Positions 39,878 through 48,709 of a stretch of DNA of 64,000 nt are shown here, piece after piece. Below the pieces are notes generated by a model. The model did not search any database, was not told the origin of the DNA, and worked only from the letters and a program-made list of their open reading frames with translations. The first letter of the stretch is position 1. The number at the start of each line of letters is the position of its first letter. The stretch is from Canibacter oris (lineage in GTDB: Bacteria; Actinomycetota; Actinomycetes; Actinomycetales; Microbacteriaceae). The DNA is taken from the NCBI RefSeq assembly GCF_014197205.1, contig NZ_JACIFD010000002.1:62001-126000 (forward strand), in the 5' to 3' direction. Made by a program: the position numbers and the translations under genes.

Positions 39878-41985
39878 CGGTTCCTCCTGCTGCGAGCCAA
39901 CGTGCGATCTTGCATCACCAAATCCTGTAAATCAGGCAGCCGCTGCCCGGACTCATCAACGGTGGTGCGGTGCCAGGTGTCGTCAGGCTGCAGCTCCCAC
40001 ACAATCACTCCCTCTTGGAAAGCAAAGTGGAAGAATCTATCAATGCGTGCCAGATGCTCGGCTGAGTCGATCCGCACCAAAACCTCAATACGGCGGTCGA
40101 GATTGCGGTGCATCAAGTCAGCGCTGCCGATGTATACCTCGCGCTCGGCACCGCAGCCGAAAGCAAAAATGCGGGAGTGCTCCAGGTAGCGGCCGAGCAC
40201 GCTGCGCACCCTGATGTTTTCGCTAAGACCCGCAATGCCGGCGCGAATTGAGCAGATGCCGCGCACCCATATATCAATTTTGACCCCGGCACAGCTGGCC
40301 TCGTAGAGCGCGTCGATGATTTCCTCATCGACCATGGAGTTGGTTTTGATTTTAATTTCTGCGGGTTTACCCGCCAGCGCTAATTCTGTCTGCTGTTTAA
40401 TGCGTTGCAGCAAACCCGGGCGCAACTGCAAAGGCGCCACCAGGAGCCGGTCATAGTTGGTTTCAATCGCGTAGCCTGACAGTACGTTGAACAGTCGGGT
40501 GACGTCACGGCCAACCTCATCAGACTTGGTGAAAAGCCCGAAGTCTTCGTAAATACGGCTGGTTTTCGGGTTATAGTTGCCGGTGCCGATGTGGCAGTAG
40601 TGGGCTAGACCGTGCTGCTCCTCGCGAATCACATGCACGAGTTTGCAGTGGGTCTTTAACCCCACCAAGCCGTAAACCACGTGAACTCCCGCCTGCTCTA
40701 GTTTCCGTGCCCAGCTAATGTTTGCGGCCTCGTCAAAGCGCGCTTTCACTTCGACCAGCGCCAGCACCTGTTTGCCGGCCTCAGCCGCGCGAATCAGCGC
40801 CGCAACGATCGGGCTATCACCTGAGGTGCGGTACAGGGTTTGCTTAATAGCGAGCACGTTCGGGTCAGCCGCAGCCTGCTCGATAAAGCTCTGCACGGTT
40901 GTTGCAAACGACTCATAGGGGTGATGCACCAGCAGTTCGCGGCGGCTAATAGCGCCGAAAATATCAGCCGGCTCGGTTGCGCTCTGCGCCGCAAAATCAC
41001 TTGCGGTAACCGGCAGATGCGGGTGAAATTTGAGATCGCTGCGACCCAAAGAGGTCAGCGAGAAAAGACCGCTTAAATCGAGCGGGCTGGGCAGTGTAAA
41101 AACCTGATTTTCGTCGATGCCCAGCTCCGTGACCAGCAGTTCGATCGTATTGTCGTCCATATCATCAGAGATTTCGAGGCGGATCGGCGGGCCGAAGCGT
41201 CGCCGCAGCAACTCTTTCTCGAGCGCCTGGATAAGATCTTCGGATTCATCCTCCTCAATCACCATGTCCTCGTTGCGAGTGAGACGGAAGACGTGATGAT
41301 CGATTACCTCCATGCCTGGGAAAAGCCCGTCAAGCTGGTTGGCGATAAGCTCTTCAATCGCGACAAAGCGAACGTTATCGATGCTCTCGCGCTGATCCAC
41401 CCGCACAAAACGCGGTAGCATTTGCGGCACTTTAAGCCTTGCAAATTCGACTTTGCCTGTGCGCGGGTTGCGCACGCGGATGGAGAGATTCAGGGTGCGT
41501 CCGGAGATGTAAGGGAAAGGGTGTGCTGGATCCACCGCCAAAGGCATTAAAACCGGATAAATGTTGGCCTCGTAGTAGGCAGTGAGGACCTCACGGTCAG
41601 CGCGATCCAGGCTCTCCCAGGAGACGATTTTGATACCGCTGGCTGCCAGCTCCGGCTGCACTTGCTCTAGGAAACACTTAATGTGGCGCTGCTGCAGCTC
41701 GTAGGCGGTGCTAAGAATCTGCTCCAGCTGTTTCGTGGGCGCAGTGCCGATGTTGGTGGGGACCGCCAGATCAGTTACGATGCGACGCTTCAAGCCAGCT
41801 ACCCGCACCATAAAGAACTCATCGAGGTTGCTCGCGAAAATCGCCAGGAAGTTGGCGCGCTCAAGCACCGGAATAGCTGCATCCTCCGCCATTTCTAACA
41901 CGCGCTGGTTGAAAGCCAACCAGCTTAATTCGCGATCAATATAGCGAGTGGTGGTATCCGCCGCAGCAGTGTTTTCAGCGCTCAT
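39874..41985 (-). CDS. ppk: Polyphosphate kinase 1
   Basis: 703 residues, full length. It makes polyphosphate from ATP through a phosphohistidine. The N-terminal domain begins RYIDRELSWLAFNQRVLEMA; the head domain and two PLD-like catalytic domains follow, with KTHCKLVHVIREE (active-site region), GTGNYNPKTSRIYEDFG and SADLMHRNLDRRIEVLV. The MutT1-like gene is translationally coupled downstream. Polyphosphate could also feed the NAD kinase encoded in this window. Confidence 0.95.
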   Translation of the reverse strand: MSAENTAAADTTTRYIDRELSWLAFNQRVLEMAEDAAIPVLERANFLAIFASNLDEFFMVRVAGLKRRIVTDLAVPTNIGTAPTKQLEQILSTAYELQQRHIKCFLEQVQPELAASGIKIVSWESLDRADREVLTAYYEANIYPVLMPLAVDPAHPFPYISGRTLNLSIRVRNPRTGKVEFARLKVPQMLPRFVRVDQRESIDNVRFVAIEELIANQLDGLFPGMEVIDHHVFRLTRNEDMVIEEDESEDLIQALEKELLRRRFGPPIRLEISDDMDDNTIELLVTELGIDENQVFTLPSPLDLSGLFSLTSLGRSDLKFHPHLPVTASDFAAQSATEPADIFGAISRRELLVHHPYESFATTVQSFIEQAAADPNVLAIKQTLYRTSGDSPIVAALIRAAEAGKQVLALVEVKARFDEAANISWARKLEQAGVHVVYGLVGLKTHCKLVHVIREEQHGLAHYCHIGTGNYNPKTSRIYEDFGLFTKSDEVGRDVTRLFNVLSGYAIETNYDRLLVAPLQLRPGLLQRIKQQTELALAGKPAEIKIKTNSMVDEEIIDALYEASCAGVKIDIWVRGICSIRAGIAGLSENIRVRSVLGRYLEHSRIFAFGCGAEREVYIGSADLMHRNLDRRIEVLVRIDSAEHLARIDRFFHFAFQEGVIVWELQPDDTWHRTTVDESGQRLPDLQDLVMQDRTLARSRRNR

Positions 41986-42053
41986 AATTTAATTTTCTCA
42001 TATCGGGGCAGCAGCGGCTAGAATCCGGGGGAAAACATGGCACAATATTAGTT

Positions 42054-42329
42054 ATGACGGAGCGAAATCGAGTCAGCCATAAATGGTCCATTGCGGCGGC
42101 CTGGGCCGTGGCGATTTCGATTGGTGTTTTTGCAGCATTTTTCCGCGGCGGGGCTTATCAGGCGCAGTTGATTTTGCTGACGGTTGGGTTAGTAGCGTTG
42201 ATGACCGGGTTGCTGCAGCTGATTGTGGCAGATAAGGACGGCTTTATCGTACGCATTTCCCTGAGCATCGCGGGCGCGCTTTTTTTCCTCGGCGCAACCA
42301 CAACCCTCCTCAGTTTTGCGATAAACTAA
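42054..42329 (+). CDS. Small three-helix membrane protein
   Basis: 91 residues. Three hydrophobic segments lie at ~11-30, ~37-58 and ~65-90, separated by short charged turns (FRGGAYQ and ADKDGFIVR). No known motif. It is divergent from ppk and 4 bp upstream of a 36-codon membrane ORF, then ygfZ and gpmA, so it may open that operon. No ribosome-binding site is obvious. Function unknown. Confidence 0.7.
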   Translation: MTERNRVSHKWSIAAAWAVAISIGVFAAFFRGGAYQAQLILLTVGLVALMTGLLQLIVADKDGFIVRISLSIAGALFFLGATTTLLSFAIN

Positions 42330-42333
42330 AACC

Positions 42334-42444
42334 ATGATTCTCGCACTAGAAATTTTCTTCCTGGCCTTGCTCGGTCTGGCTTCCGCGTCAATCGCGTTCG
42401 TGTCAGGAACTGTTATCTACAACCTCTTTAAAGGTCAGAAATAG
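42334..42444 (+). CDS. 36-residue single-span membrane protein
   Basis: ATG 42334 to TAG 42444 encodes a 36-residue protein: hydrophobic from the start (ILALEIFFLALLGLASASIA), then FVSGTVIYNLFKGQK with a basic tail. Codons are in keeping with neighbours and the frame fills the gap between the 91-residue membrane gene (4 bp upstream) and ygfZ (20 bp downstream). A basic C-terminus suggests N-out/C-in topology. Not recognised; a genuine small membrane protein seems likely. Confidence 0.6.
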   Translation: MILALEIFFLALLGLASASIAFVSGTVIYNLFKGQK

Positions 42445-42464
42445 TTTCTGCTGTTATCTCAGCC

Positions 42465-43622
42465 TTGCCGGGTGCTGTTTTAGACGCAGCTGGTGAGGCT
42501 GTTATGCATTTTGGCAACCCGCTTAAGGAAGGCCGTGATTTTCTTGCAGGTACTGCTGCTGCGGTGCGTGATGAGCTTGCAACGCTGCAAATTTCAGGGG
42601 TGGATCGGCTCACCTGGCTGCACTCCATCACCAGCCAAGATTTAACCTTGCTAAAACCCGGCGACAGCACCGAAACGCTGCTGCTCAGCCCGCAGGGCAA
42701 AATTGAACAGCAAATTGCGGTGCTGGCAACAGCTGACTCACTGCTGTTGATGGTGCCGCGTGACAGGGCTGAGCTGTTACTACAGTTTTTGCAGCGGATG
42801 CGGTTCACCCTGCGGGTGGAGATTGCCGATGTTACAGCTGTCAACGCGGTGCTGGAGCTGTGTTTACCGGTTGCCGCAAAATCGCAACTGTGGGAGCATG
42901 AAGCGTTGCGATGGTTGCGGTCAAGTTGCTCCACAGCTGAGCTGGATGCGCTGCCGGTATGGTATGACCCGTGGAGCTGGGTGCCAGCGCACGGCATCAG
43001 CTACTACGCGGGCGGATCCCACCCAACATTAGAAAACCCCGGCATTGTGCGGGTGCTGCTGCCACGGCAGCAGTTGTCACTGTTAGCCGCTGCGGTCACC
43101 TCAGGGGACGCAAAAATTGCGGGCAGTCTGGCTACCACCGCGCACGAGGTTGCGCTCTGGCGCCCCACCGTGGCGGAGCTTGATGAGCGGGCGCTGCCGC
43201 ACGAGTTTGATTTGCTGCGCAGCAGCGTGCACCTTAATAAAGGCTGCTACCGCGGCCAAGAGACGGTTGCCAAGGTGCACAATCTCGGGCATCCGCCGCG
43301 GCGGTTGGTGTTTGTGCATCTTGATGGCAGTGCCGGTGAGCTGCCGGAAGCGGGGGATTACCTTTACGCTGTGGCCACTGCTGACGAAGTAGCAACGGCG
43401 AAACCGGTCGGAAAACTGACTCGGGCGGTGTTGCACTGCGACTGGGGGCCAATTGCGCTGGCGCTCGTGAAGCGTTCTGCTCCCACCAGCGGCGCGTACC
43501 TGGTGCAGTTGCGCGATGGCACCACGGCGGCAGCAACCGTGGAGACCATTGTGGATCCCGCAGCGGGAGCCGTAAACGCGCTTGATCCAGCGGTGCGTAA
43601 AGCCCTGCTGCAGGTAAAATAG
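42465..43622 (+). CDS. ygfZ: YgfZ/GcvT-family folate-binding protein
   Basis: 385 residues from TTG 42465. An ATG at 42504 is available, but residues before it ([21 protein letters not shown]) read like the family's N-terminus, so the longer form is preferred; no Shine-Dalgarno is visible for either. The folate-binding GcvT-like fold has WLHSITSQD, and the YgfZ signature [15 protein letters not shown] is intact with its Cys. The family helps build or repair certain Fe-S proteins. It is followed 4 bp later by gpmA. Confidence 0.87.
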   Translation: MPGAVLDAAGEAVMHFGNPLKEGRDFLAGTAAAVRDELATLQISGVDRLTWLHSITSQDLTLLKPGDSTETLLLSPQGKIEQQIAVLATADSLLLMVPRDRAELLLQFLQRMRFTLRVEIADVTAVNAVLELCLPVAAKSQLWEHEALRWLRSSCSTAELDALPVWYDPWSWVPAHGISYYAGGSHPTLENPGIVRVLLPRQQLSLLAAAVTSGDAKIAGSLATTAHEVALWRPTVAELDERALPHEFDLLRSSVHLNKGCYRGQETVAKVHNLGHPPRRLVFVHLDGSAGELPEAGDYLYAVATADEVATAKPVGKLTRAVLHCDWGPIALALVKRSAPTSGAYLVQLRDGTTAAATVETIVDPAAGAVNALDPAVRKALLQVK

Positions 43623-43626
43623 AAGT

Positions 43627-44367
43627 ATGACAAAAAAACTGATTCTACTGCGTCACGGGCAAAGTGAATGGAACGAAAAAAACCTGTTTACCGGCTGGTA
43701 TGATGTGCGGCTCACCGAAAAAGGGCAGAGCGAAGCAGTTCGTGCTGGGCAGCTGCTGGCAGAGGCGGATTTGCTGCCGGATGTGGTTTTCACCTCACTG
43801 CTGAGCCGCGCGATTATGACCGCTAACCGGGCATTGGAGAGCGCTGACCGGCTGTGGATTCCGGTGCATCGCTCCTGGCGTCTTAACGAGCGCCACTATG
43901 GGGCCTTGCAGGGCAAAGATAAGGCGCAAACCCTCGCGGAGTTTGGCGAGGAGCAGTTTATGCTGTGGCGCCGCAGCTTTGATACGCCGCCACCGGCGCT
44001 GGCTGATGATTCTGAGTTTTCGCAGGTTAATGATCCGCGTTACGCTGATATGGACGGCGAGATGCCGCGGACTGAGTGCTTGAAAGACGTGATTGCGCGA
44101 CTGGTGCCGTACTGGGAAGGCGAGATTTTGCCGCAGCTTAACTCCGGCAAAACTGTGCTAGTTACCGCACACGGTAATTCGCTGCGCGCCCTGGTGAAGC
44201 ATCTTGAGGGGATTTCAGATGAGGATATCGCGCAGCTGAATATCCCAACCGGGATGCCGCTGGTGTACGAACTAGACGATAACGGCAAGCCAACTGGTCC
44301 CGGCCGTTACCTCGACCCAGAGGCTGCTGCTGCAGGGGCAGCCGCTGTGGCATCACAGGGTAAATAG
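43627..44367 (+). CDS. gpmA: 2,3-bisphosphoglycerate-dependent phosphoglycerate mutase
   Basis: 246 residues. It interconverts 3- and 2-phosphoglycerate in glycolysis. The phosphohistidine motif [18 protein letters not shown] (H10) is followed by [26 protein letters not shown] and the second catalytic His in [11 protein letters not shown]. The C-terminus ends in an Ala-rich tail. A TAAAAT hexamer lies 6 nt upstream of the ATG, within the ygfZ end, so an additional internal promoter is possible. A strong terminator follows. Confidence 0.95.
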   Translation: MTKKLILLRHGQSEWNEKNLFTGWYDVRLTEKGQSEAVRAGQLLAEADLLPDVVFTSLLSRAIMTANRALESADRLWIPVHRSWRLNERHYGALQGKDKAQTLAEFGEEQFMLWRRSFDTPPPALADDSEFSQVNDPRYADMDGEMPRTECLKDVIARLVPYWEGEILPQLNSGKTVLVTAHGNSLRALVKHLEGISDEDIAQLNIPTGMPLVYELDDNGKPTGPGRYLDPEAAAAGAAAVASQGK

Positions 44368-44382
44368 CGGTGATAATGATTT

Positions 44383-44411
44383 GGTGGGGTGGATCGCTGA
44401 TCCACCCCACC
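44383..44411. terminator. Bidirectional terminator built from GTGGATC/GATCCAC
   Basis: A perfect 13-bp stem with a 3-nt loop (GCT), flanked by A/T-rich sequence on the right, between gpmA (+) and carD (-). The arms contain GTGGATC and GATCCAC, the heptamer over-represented in this window. Confidence 0.88.
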
Positions 44412-44433
44412 TAAAAATTTTGCGCAGAAATTT

Positions 44434-44916
44434 TTAAGACTCGAGAACAGAGTCAATTAGGTCACTTGCGGCGTCTTCATCGCATTTTTCAGCGAGGGCG
44501 ACCTCAGAAACCAAAATCTGGCGTGCCTTAGCCAACATTCGCTTTTCGCCGGCTGAAAGCCCGCGGTCGTGCTCGCGGCGCCACAGGTCGCGCACTACCT
44601 CAGAAACCTTAATCACATCACCGGAAGCAAGCTTCTCAAGGTTTGCCTTGTAGCGACGTGACCAGTTTGCTGGCTCCTCCGTGAAAGGGTCACGCAGTAC
44701 ACTAAAGACGTGCTCTAGCCCTTCTTCGTTGATGACATCCCGCACGCCTACCATCTCGCAGTTGTCGGCCGGAACCTCAATCGTCAAATCGCCCTGATTG
44801 ACTTCGAGGGTGAGGAACAGCTTTTCTACGCCGTCAATCTTGATCTTATTGGTCGCGATGATTTTTGCGGCACCGTGGTGTGGATAAACTACGGTTTCAC
44901 CAATCTCGAATTGCAT
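44434..44916 (-). CDS. carD: CarD-family RNA polymerase-binding regulator
   Basis: 160 residues, the usual size. The N-terminal RNA polymerase-interacting Tudor-like domain begins [18 protein letters not shown]; the C-terminal helical DNA-binding domain has [16 protein letters not shown] and [20 protein letters not shown]. CarD stabilises open complexes at housekeeping promoters, including rRNA promoters, in actinomycetes. It stands alone in its direction; ispD-ispF, which follow carD in many relatives, are not present here. Confidence 0.95.
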   Translation of the reverse strand: MQFEIGETVVYPHHGAAKIIATNKIKIDGVEKLFLTLEVNQGDLTIEVPADNCEMVGVRDVINEEGLEHVFSVLRDPFTEEPANWSRRYKANLEKLASGDVIKVSEVVRDLWRREHDRGLSAGEKRMLAKARQILVSEVALAEKCDEDAASDLIDSVLES

Positions 44917-45086
44917 GAAACTAGGCTCCTTGTATACAGTCTGACTATTAGAATACCACAGACTGACACGCCGAGGAAGAAGCCTGCTTGCTGCACAAAG
45001 GCTGAAAATTTTCGGTATGATTTAAGGAGACACTCAGCCAACACGGCAAAAAATCCTGTAGATAGAAGTGAAACACGGAGGCAAGT

Positions 45087-45587
45087 TTGAAAAGCCGCAC
45101 CACTAAGTCAATTGCTTTAGCTGGCGTTTTAGCTCTGAGCTTGAGCGGTTGTGCGCTGCTCGCGCCTGTTGCTACTCAGCACCCATATGACCCGAGCGAC
45201 GGTGTCGGCGCCGACGTGTCACACGTTGACGTTCGTAACCTGCTGCTGATTGCAGACAAGCCAGGCGGCACCTATAACGTTGTGTTCACCGCGGTGAACG
45301 AGGCAGAGGCAACCGAGCTTGACATGACCTTCGTTGCCGCAAACGGTAAGAAAGAAAGCGTTAGCTTCGATTTGCAGCCAGGCAGCACCAAGGTAGGCGA
45401 CCTCACCAACCTGCAGACCCGTAAGCTGCTGCAACTCGGTAACCAGGAGATTGGCTCAACCGTTACGACCTACCTCACAGTAGAGGGTGAAAATGTTGAG
45501 GTTTATGTGCCTGTGCTTGACGGCACCCTGGAAGAATACAAGCAGTACGTGCCAACCGCTGCAGACACTGCGATTACTCAGAACTAA
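45087..45587 (+). CDS. Lipoprotein of unknown function
   Basis: 166 residues from TTG 45087, with GGAGG 4 bp upstream. The signal peptide has basic residues (MKSRTTKSIALAG), a hydrophobic core and lipobox LSLSGC (C22). The mature part looks β-rich and resembles a small Ig-like fold: VDVRNLLLIADKPGG, VVFTAVNEAEATELDMTF, VSFDLQPGSTKVG. Similar lipoproteins occur beside carD or cysS in related genomes but I know no function. Codon choice is strongly optimised and a strong terminator follows, suggesting an abundant, monocistronic surface protein. Confidence 0.8.
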   Translation: MKSRTTKSIALAGVLALSLSGCALLAPVATQHPYDPSDGVGADVSHVDVRNLLLIADKPGGTYNVVFTAVNEAEATELDMTFVAANGKKESVSFDLQPGSTKVGDLTNLQTRKLLQLGNQEIGSTVTTYLTVEGENVEVYVPVLDGTLEEYKQYVPTAADTAITQN

Positions 45588-45600
45588 ATGCTGTATTAAA

Positions 45601-45638
45601 TGTTGCTGGCTAGCCACGGTTAGCCAGCAACATTTTTT
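45601..45638 (+). terminator. Intrinsic terminator of the lipoprotein gene
   Basis: A perfect 12-bp stem (45601-45612 with 45621-45632), 8-nt loop, then TTTTTT. Confidence 0.92.
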
Positions 45639-45730
45639 GTTTGAGGGCGGCTGGGAATCCCTTGCCGCGCCTGGCTTGCGACAGAGCCGCACTGTTGCAA
45701 CCTTTACTGCTGATTAAGAAGTAAGCGGGG

Positions 45731-45736
45731 TAGACT
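45731..45736 (+). promoter_or_regulatory. -10-like hexamer for leaderless cysS
   Basis: TAGACT ends 6 nt before the GTG start at 45743, with no ribosome-binding site between them. Confidence 0.5.
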
Positions 45737-45742
45737 GAAACC

Positions 45743-47179
45743 GTGCAAAAAATTTATGACTCTAAAGCGCAGCAACTGCTGGAGTTTGAACCGCGCCAGC
45801 CTGGCAAAATCGGGATGTATGTGTGTGGGCCCACAGTGCAATCTGCGCCGCACATTGGGCATCTGCGCAGCGCGTTGGTTTATGATCAAATGCGGCGCTG
45901 GTTTACGGCTGCAGGCTACGAGGTGACTCTGATTCGCAATGTCACCGACATCGATGACAAAATTTTGGTGAACGCCGCAGCCTCAGCAGCATCCGCGCAG
46001 CCGGAAACCTGGTGGCAGCTGGCGCAGCGTGTGGAACGATTGTTTAGCGCCAGCTATCGTGCTATCGGAGTTGCAGATCCAGCCGCTGAACCTCGCGCTA
46101 CCGGACATATCGGTGAGATGGAGCAGCTGATAGGGAGGCTTATTGAGGCCGGTTACGCCTACGAGACCGCGGACGGTAGCATTTACTTCGACACCGTGGC
46201 CTGGAAGCAGTATGGAGCCCTCACTCGGCAAACCGTGGAAGCAATGGCTGAGGGAGCAGAAACTGCTCCGGGAAAGCGTGCAGTGACCGATTTTGCGCTG
46301 TGGAAAGCGGCGCGCGAAGGGGAGCCGCAAGACGCACAGTGGCAGTTGCGTTACGGGGGTAAAGGGCGGCCCGGCTGGCACATTGAATGCTCTGCGATGG
46401 CAACCAGGTTTTTGGGTGCGGCTTTTGATATTCACGGCGGTGGGCGCGATTTGCGGTTCCCACACCATGAAAACGAGCTGGCACAATCGAACGCTGCCGG
46501 TGACGAGTTTGCGAAATACTGGGTGCACAATGGGTTGGTTAATGTTGGCGATCAGAAAATGTCGAAATCGCTCGGCAACTCCCTGTTTGCGGCAGACCTG
46601 CTAGCTGCCGCCAGCGGTTTGGTGGTGCGTTACACCCTGGGTGCGGCGCACTATCGCTCAACTCTGGCTTACAGCGAAACCGCACTTGCAGAGGCTGCTG
46701 CTGCGGTTGAACGGATAGCTGAGGTGCTGGCTCGCGCGACACGGGATTTGGGCGCGGCGGTGCCCGATCCACACCTAGAACTGCATGGCCTAGCAGAGGT
46801 CGTGCCGGCGGAATTTGCGGCTGCAATGAACGAGGATTTTGCGCTGCCGCAGGCGCTTGCGCAGGTGCACTTGACGGTGCGTACCCTGAACGCAGCGCTT
46901 GACGCTAAAGACACTGTTTCGGCAACCACTGCGAGCCGTGAGCTGGTTGCGATGCTGGCGGTTTTGCACTTGGATCCGCGTCATCCGCAGTGGCAGCGGG
47001 GCGGCGACAGCAAGCAGACTGCAGCACTGCAACACCTGGTAGACAGTCTGTTGCAGGCGCGAGCTGCTGCGCGAGCTGCGAAAGATTGGGCGCGTAGCGA
47101 TGAGATCAGAGACCAGTTAGCCGCGGCAGGAATTCTGCTTGCCGACAACGCTAACGAGACAACTTGGAGTTTGAAATGA
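45743..47179 (+). CDS. cysS: Cysteinyl-tRNA synthetase
   Basis: 478 residues, GTG start. Class I synthetase charging tRNA-Cys. Motifs: [20 protein letters not shown] (zinc Cys and HIGH), [13 protein letters not shown] and [11 protein letters not shown] (zinc ligands), and KMSKSLGNS. It overlaps rlmB by ATGA, the conserved cysS-rlmB arrangement. A -10-like box directly upstream suggests a leaderless message. Confidence 0.96.
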   Translation: MQKIYDSKAQQLLEFEPRQPGKIGMYVCGPTVQSAPHIGHLRSALVYDQMRRWFTAAGYEVTLIRNVTDIDDKILVNAAASAASAQPETWWQLAQRVERLFSASYRAIGVADPAAEPRATGHIGEMEQLIGRLIEAGYAYETADGSIYFDTVAWKQYGALTRQTVEAMAEGAETAPGKRAVTDFALWKAAREGEPQDAQWQLRYGGKGRPGWHIECSAMATRFLGAAFDIHGGGRDLRFPHHENELAQSNAAGDEFAKYWVHNGLVNVGDQKMSKSLGNSLFAADLLAAASGLVVRYTLGAAHYRSTLAYSETALAEAAAAVERIAEVLARATRDLGAAVPDPHLELHGLAEVVPAEFAAAMNEDFALPQALAQVHLTVRTLNAALDAKDTVSATTASRELVAMLAVLHLDPRHPQWQRGGDSKQTAALQHLVDSLLQARAAARAAKDWARSDEIRDQLAAAGILLADNANETTWSLK

Positions 47180-48180
47180 GTATGAAACGTAATGGGCGTC
47201 CGGGTGCGGTACGCAAGAAAAGCCGTGGCAAGCAGGTAGGTTCAGGCGGGCAGGGGCGACAGGCGCTGGAGGGGCGCGGCCCGACACCGAAAGCTGAGGA
47301 TCGGCCGTACCATCCGGCATACAAAGCAAAACAGCTGCGCGAGCGGGCCGCAGCAAACCGTCGCGCGCAGCAGGGGCAGCGCGGCGGTAGCGCGTCGCGG
47401 GGTACAGCTGCGGCGCGAGGCGGTAACTCTGAGGTAGAACTGGTTAGTGGCCGCAACTCAGTGTTGGAGGCGCTCCGGACGCGAATCCCTGCCACCACTC
47501 TGTACGTTGCTGCTCGTGCGGAGCTTGATGACAGGATGCGGGAGATTTTAGGTATCGCAACCGGGCGGGGGATTCCGGTGCTAGAGATTATGCGCCCGGA
47601 AATGGATCGCATGGTAAGCCGTGATACAGTGCATCAGGGAGTGCTGTTGAAGGTGCCAGCTTACGAGTATGCGCACCCGATGGATTTGCTGGAGCGGGCT
47701 TTTGATAGGGGCGAAACACCGCTTTTAGCGCTGCTTGACGGGGTTACCGATCCGCGCAATCTCGGCGCTATTATCCGCTCTGTCGCAGCGTTTGGCGGAC
47801 ATGGTGTGATTGTGCCGCAGCGTCGCGCAGCGGGTGTCACCGCTGCGGCTTGGAAAACTTCTGCTGGTGCGGCCGCGCGGTGTCCGGTAGCGCTTGCAAG
47901 CAACCTCACCCGCACTATTAAAGACCTTAAAAAGCAGGGCGTTTTTGTAATTGGCCTCGATGGTGCTGGCAGCACTCAGCTGCCCGGTTTGGAGCTAGCG
48001 GACCGCCCGCTCGCAATTGTCGTCGGCAATGAAGGCAGCGGTTTGAGTCGGTTGGTCGCCGAAGAGTGCGATCAGATTGTGTCAATCCCGATTTCGGCGG
48101 CAACCGAATCTCTTAACGCCGGCATTGCGATGAGCGTTGCCTGCTACGAGGTGGCACGGCTGCGCGCTACAGCACAGTAA
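47176..48180 (+). CDS. rlmB: 23S rRNA (guanosine-2'-O)-methyltransferase RlmB family
   Basis: 334 residues from ATG 47176, which overlaps the cysS stop (ATGA). A ~90-residue Lys/Arg/Gly-rich N-terminal extension precedes the substrate-binding domain (VSGRNSVLEALRTRIPA) and a SpoU knot methyltransferase: DGVTDPRNLGAIIRSVAAFG, VVGNEGSGLSRL and the knot segment ISAATESLNAGIAMSVACYE. It methylates a guanosine in 23S rRNA (G2251 in E. coli). The basic extension is common in actinobacterial members. The 3' end overlaps the convergent Rv3235-like gene by 14 bp. Confidence 0.93.
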   Translation: MSMKRNGRPGAVRKKSRGKQVGSGGQGRQALEGRGPTPKAEDRPYHPAYKAKQLRERAAANRRAQQGQRGGSASRGTAAARGGNSEVELVSGRNSVLEALRTRIPATTLYVAARAELDDRMREILGIATGRGIPVLEIMRPEMDRMVSRDTVHQGVLLKVPAYEYAHPMDLLERAFDRGETPLLALLDGVTDPRNLGAIIRSVAAFGGHGVIVPQRRAAGVTAAAWKTSAGAAARCPVALASNLTRTIKDLKKQGVFVIGLDGAGSTQLPGLELADRPLAIVVGNEGSGLSRLVAEECDQIVSIPISAATESLNAGIAMSVACYEVARLRATAQ

Positions 48181-48559
48181 TTTCCTCCGCCCGCCACTTG
48201 CCGTGCGTGTATTTTAACCGAATCGCCACGGCAAAGGCACGGCGCTGTTTCACAAGGGTGGCAACGCAGTCGAGACAGTCGTCAGCGGTGCGAAAGGTGT
48301 GGATTAGCGGGCGTTGCCGCACCCAGGTGATGGGTTCGCGCTTGGTGTTGCGCTGGGCTGCGGCGCCCAGCACGATCCGCTGCTGTAATTGCAGTTGCTG
48401 CGACACAGCCGGGGTGATGCTGCTGCTTAAAGTCGCCACAGGGCGGCCGCAGTGCACAACCTCTGCGGCGAAAAGCGCTAAACCACACAGAAAGGAATTT
48501 GAGGGTGGGTCGGGCGCATGCTGTTGGTAGTCAGCTGCAAGATCGTTGCGAGGTGACAT
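48167..48559 (-). CDS. Rv3235-family (DUF6459-like) small protein
   Basis: 130 residues. A central helical segment (LALFAAEVVHCGRPVATLSS), the short motif around RPLIHTFRTADDCLDCVATLV and a final strand AFAVAIRLKYTHGKWRAEEITVL fit the actinobacterial Rv3235-type family. Function is unknown; members often lie near secA and the PdtaS/WhiB1 region, and here a PdtaS-type kinase is next door in the divergent direction. Assignment from memory of the pattern, so moderate. Confidence 0.65.
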   Translation of the reverse strand: MSPRNDLAADYQQHAPDPPSNSFLCGLALFAAEVVHCGRPVATLSSSITPAVSQQLQLQQRIVLGAAAQRNTKREPITWVRQRPLIHTFRTADDCLDCVATLVKQRRAFAVAIRLKYTHGKWRAEEITVL

Positions 48560-48697
48560 GATGTTTCCTTGTGGTAAGTTCCCGAATAGTGCTTCCTTGC
48601 GTTATTAGAGAAACTCTAAAACATTATTTCAACCGCGTGCAAGATGTTTTATTACCTCTGGTGTTTGTGCCTTTAACTTTTTTGGGCTGGTTCGTGG

Positions 48698-48703
48698 TTT
48701 AAT
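48698..48703 (+). promoter_or_regulatory. -10-like hexamer for leaderless pdtaS
   Basis: TTTAAT ends 6 nt before the GTG start at 48710; no ribosome-binding site is visible. Confidence 0.4.
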
Positions 48704-48709
48704 CAGAGT

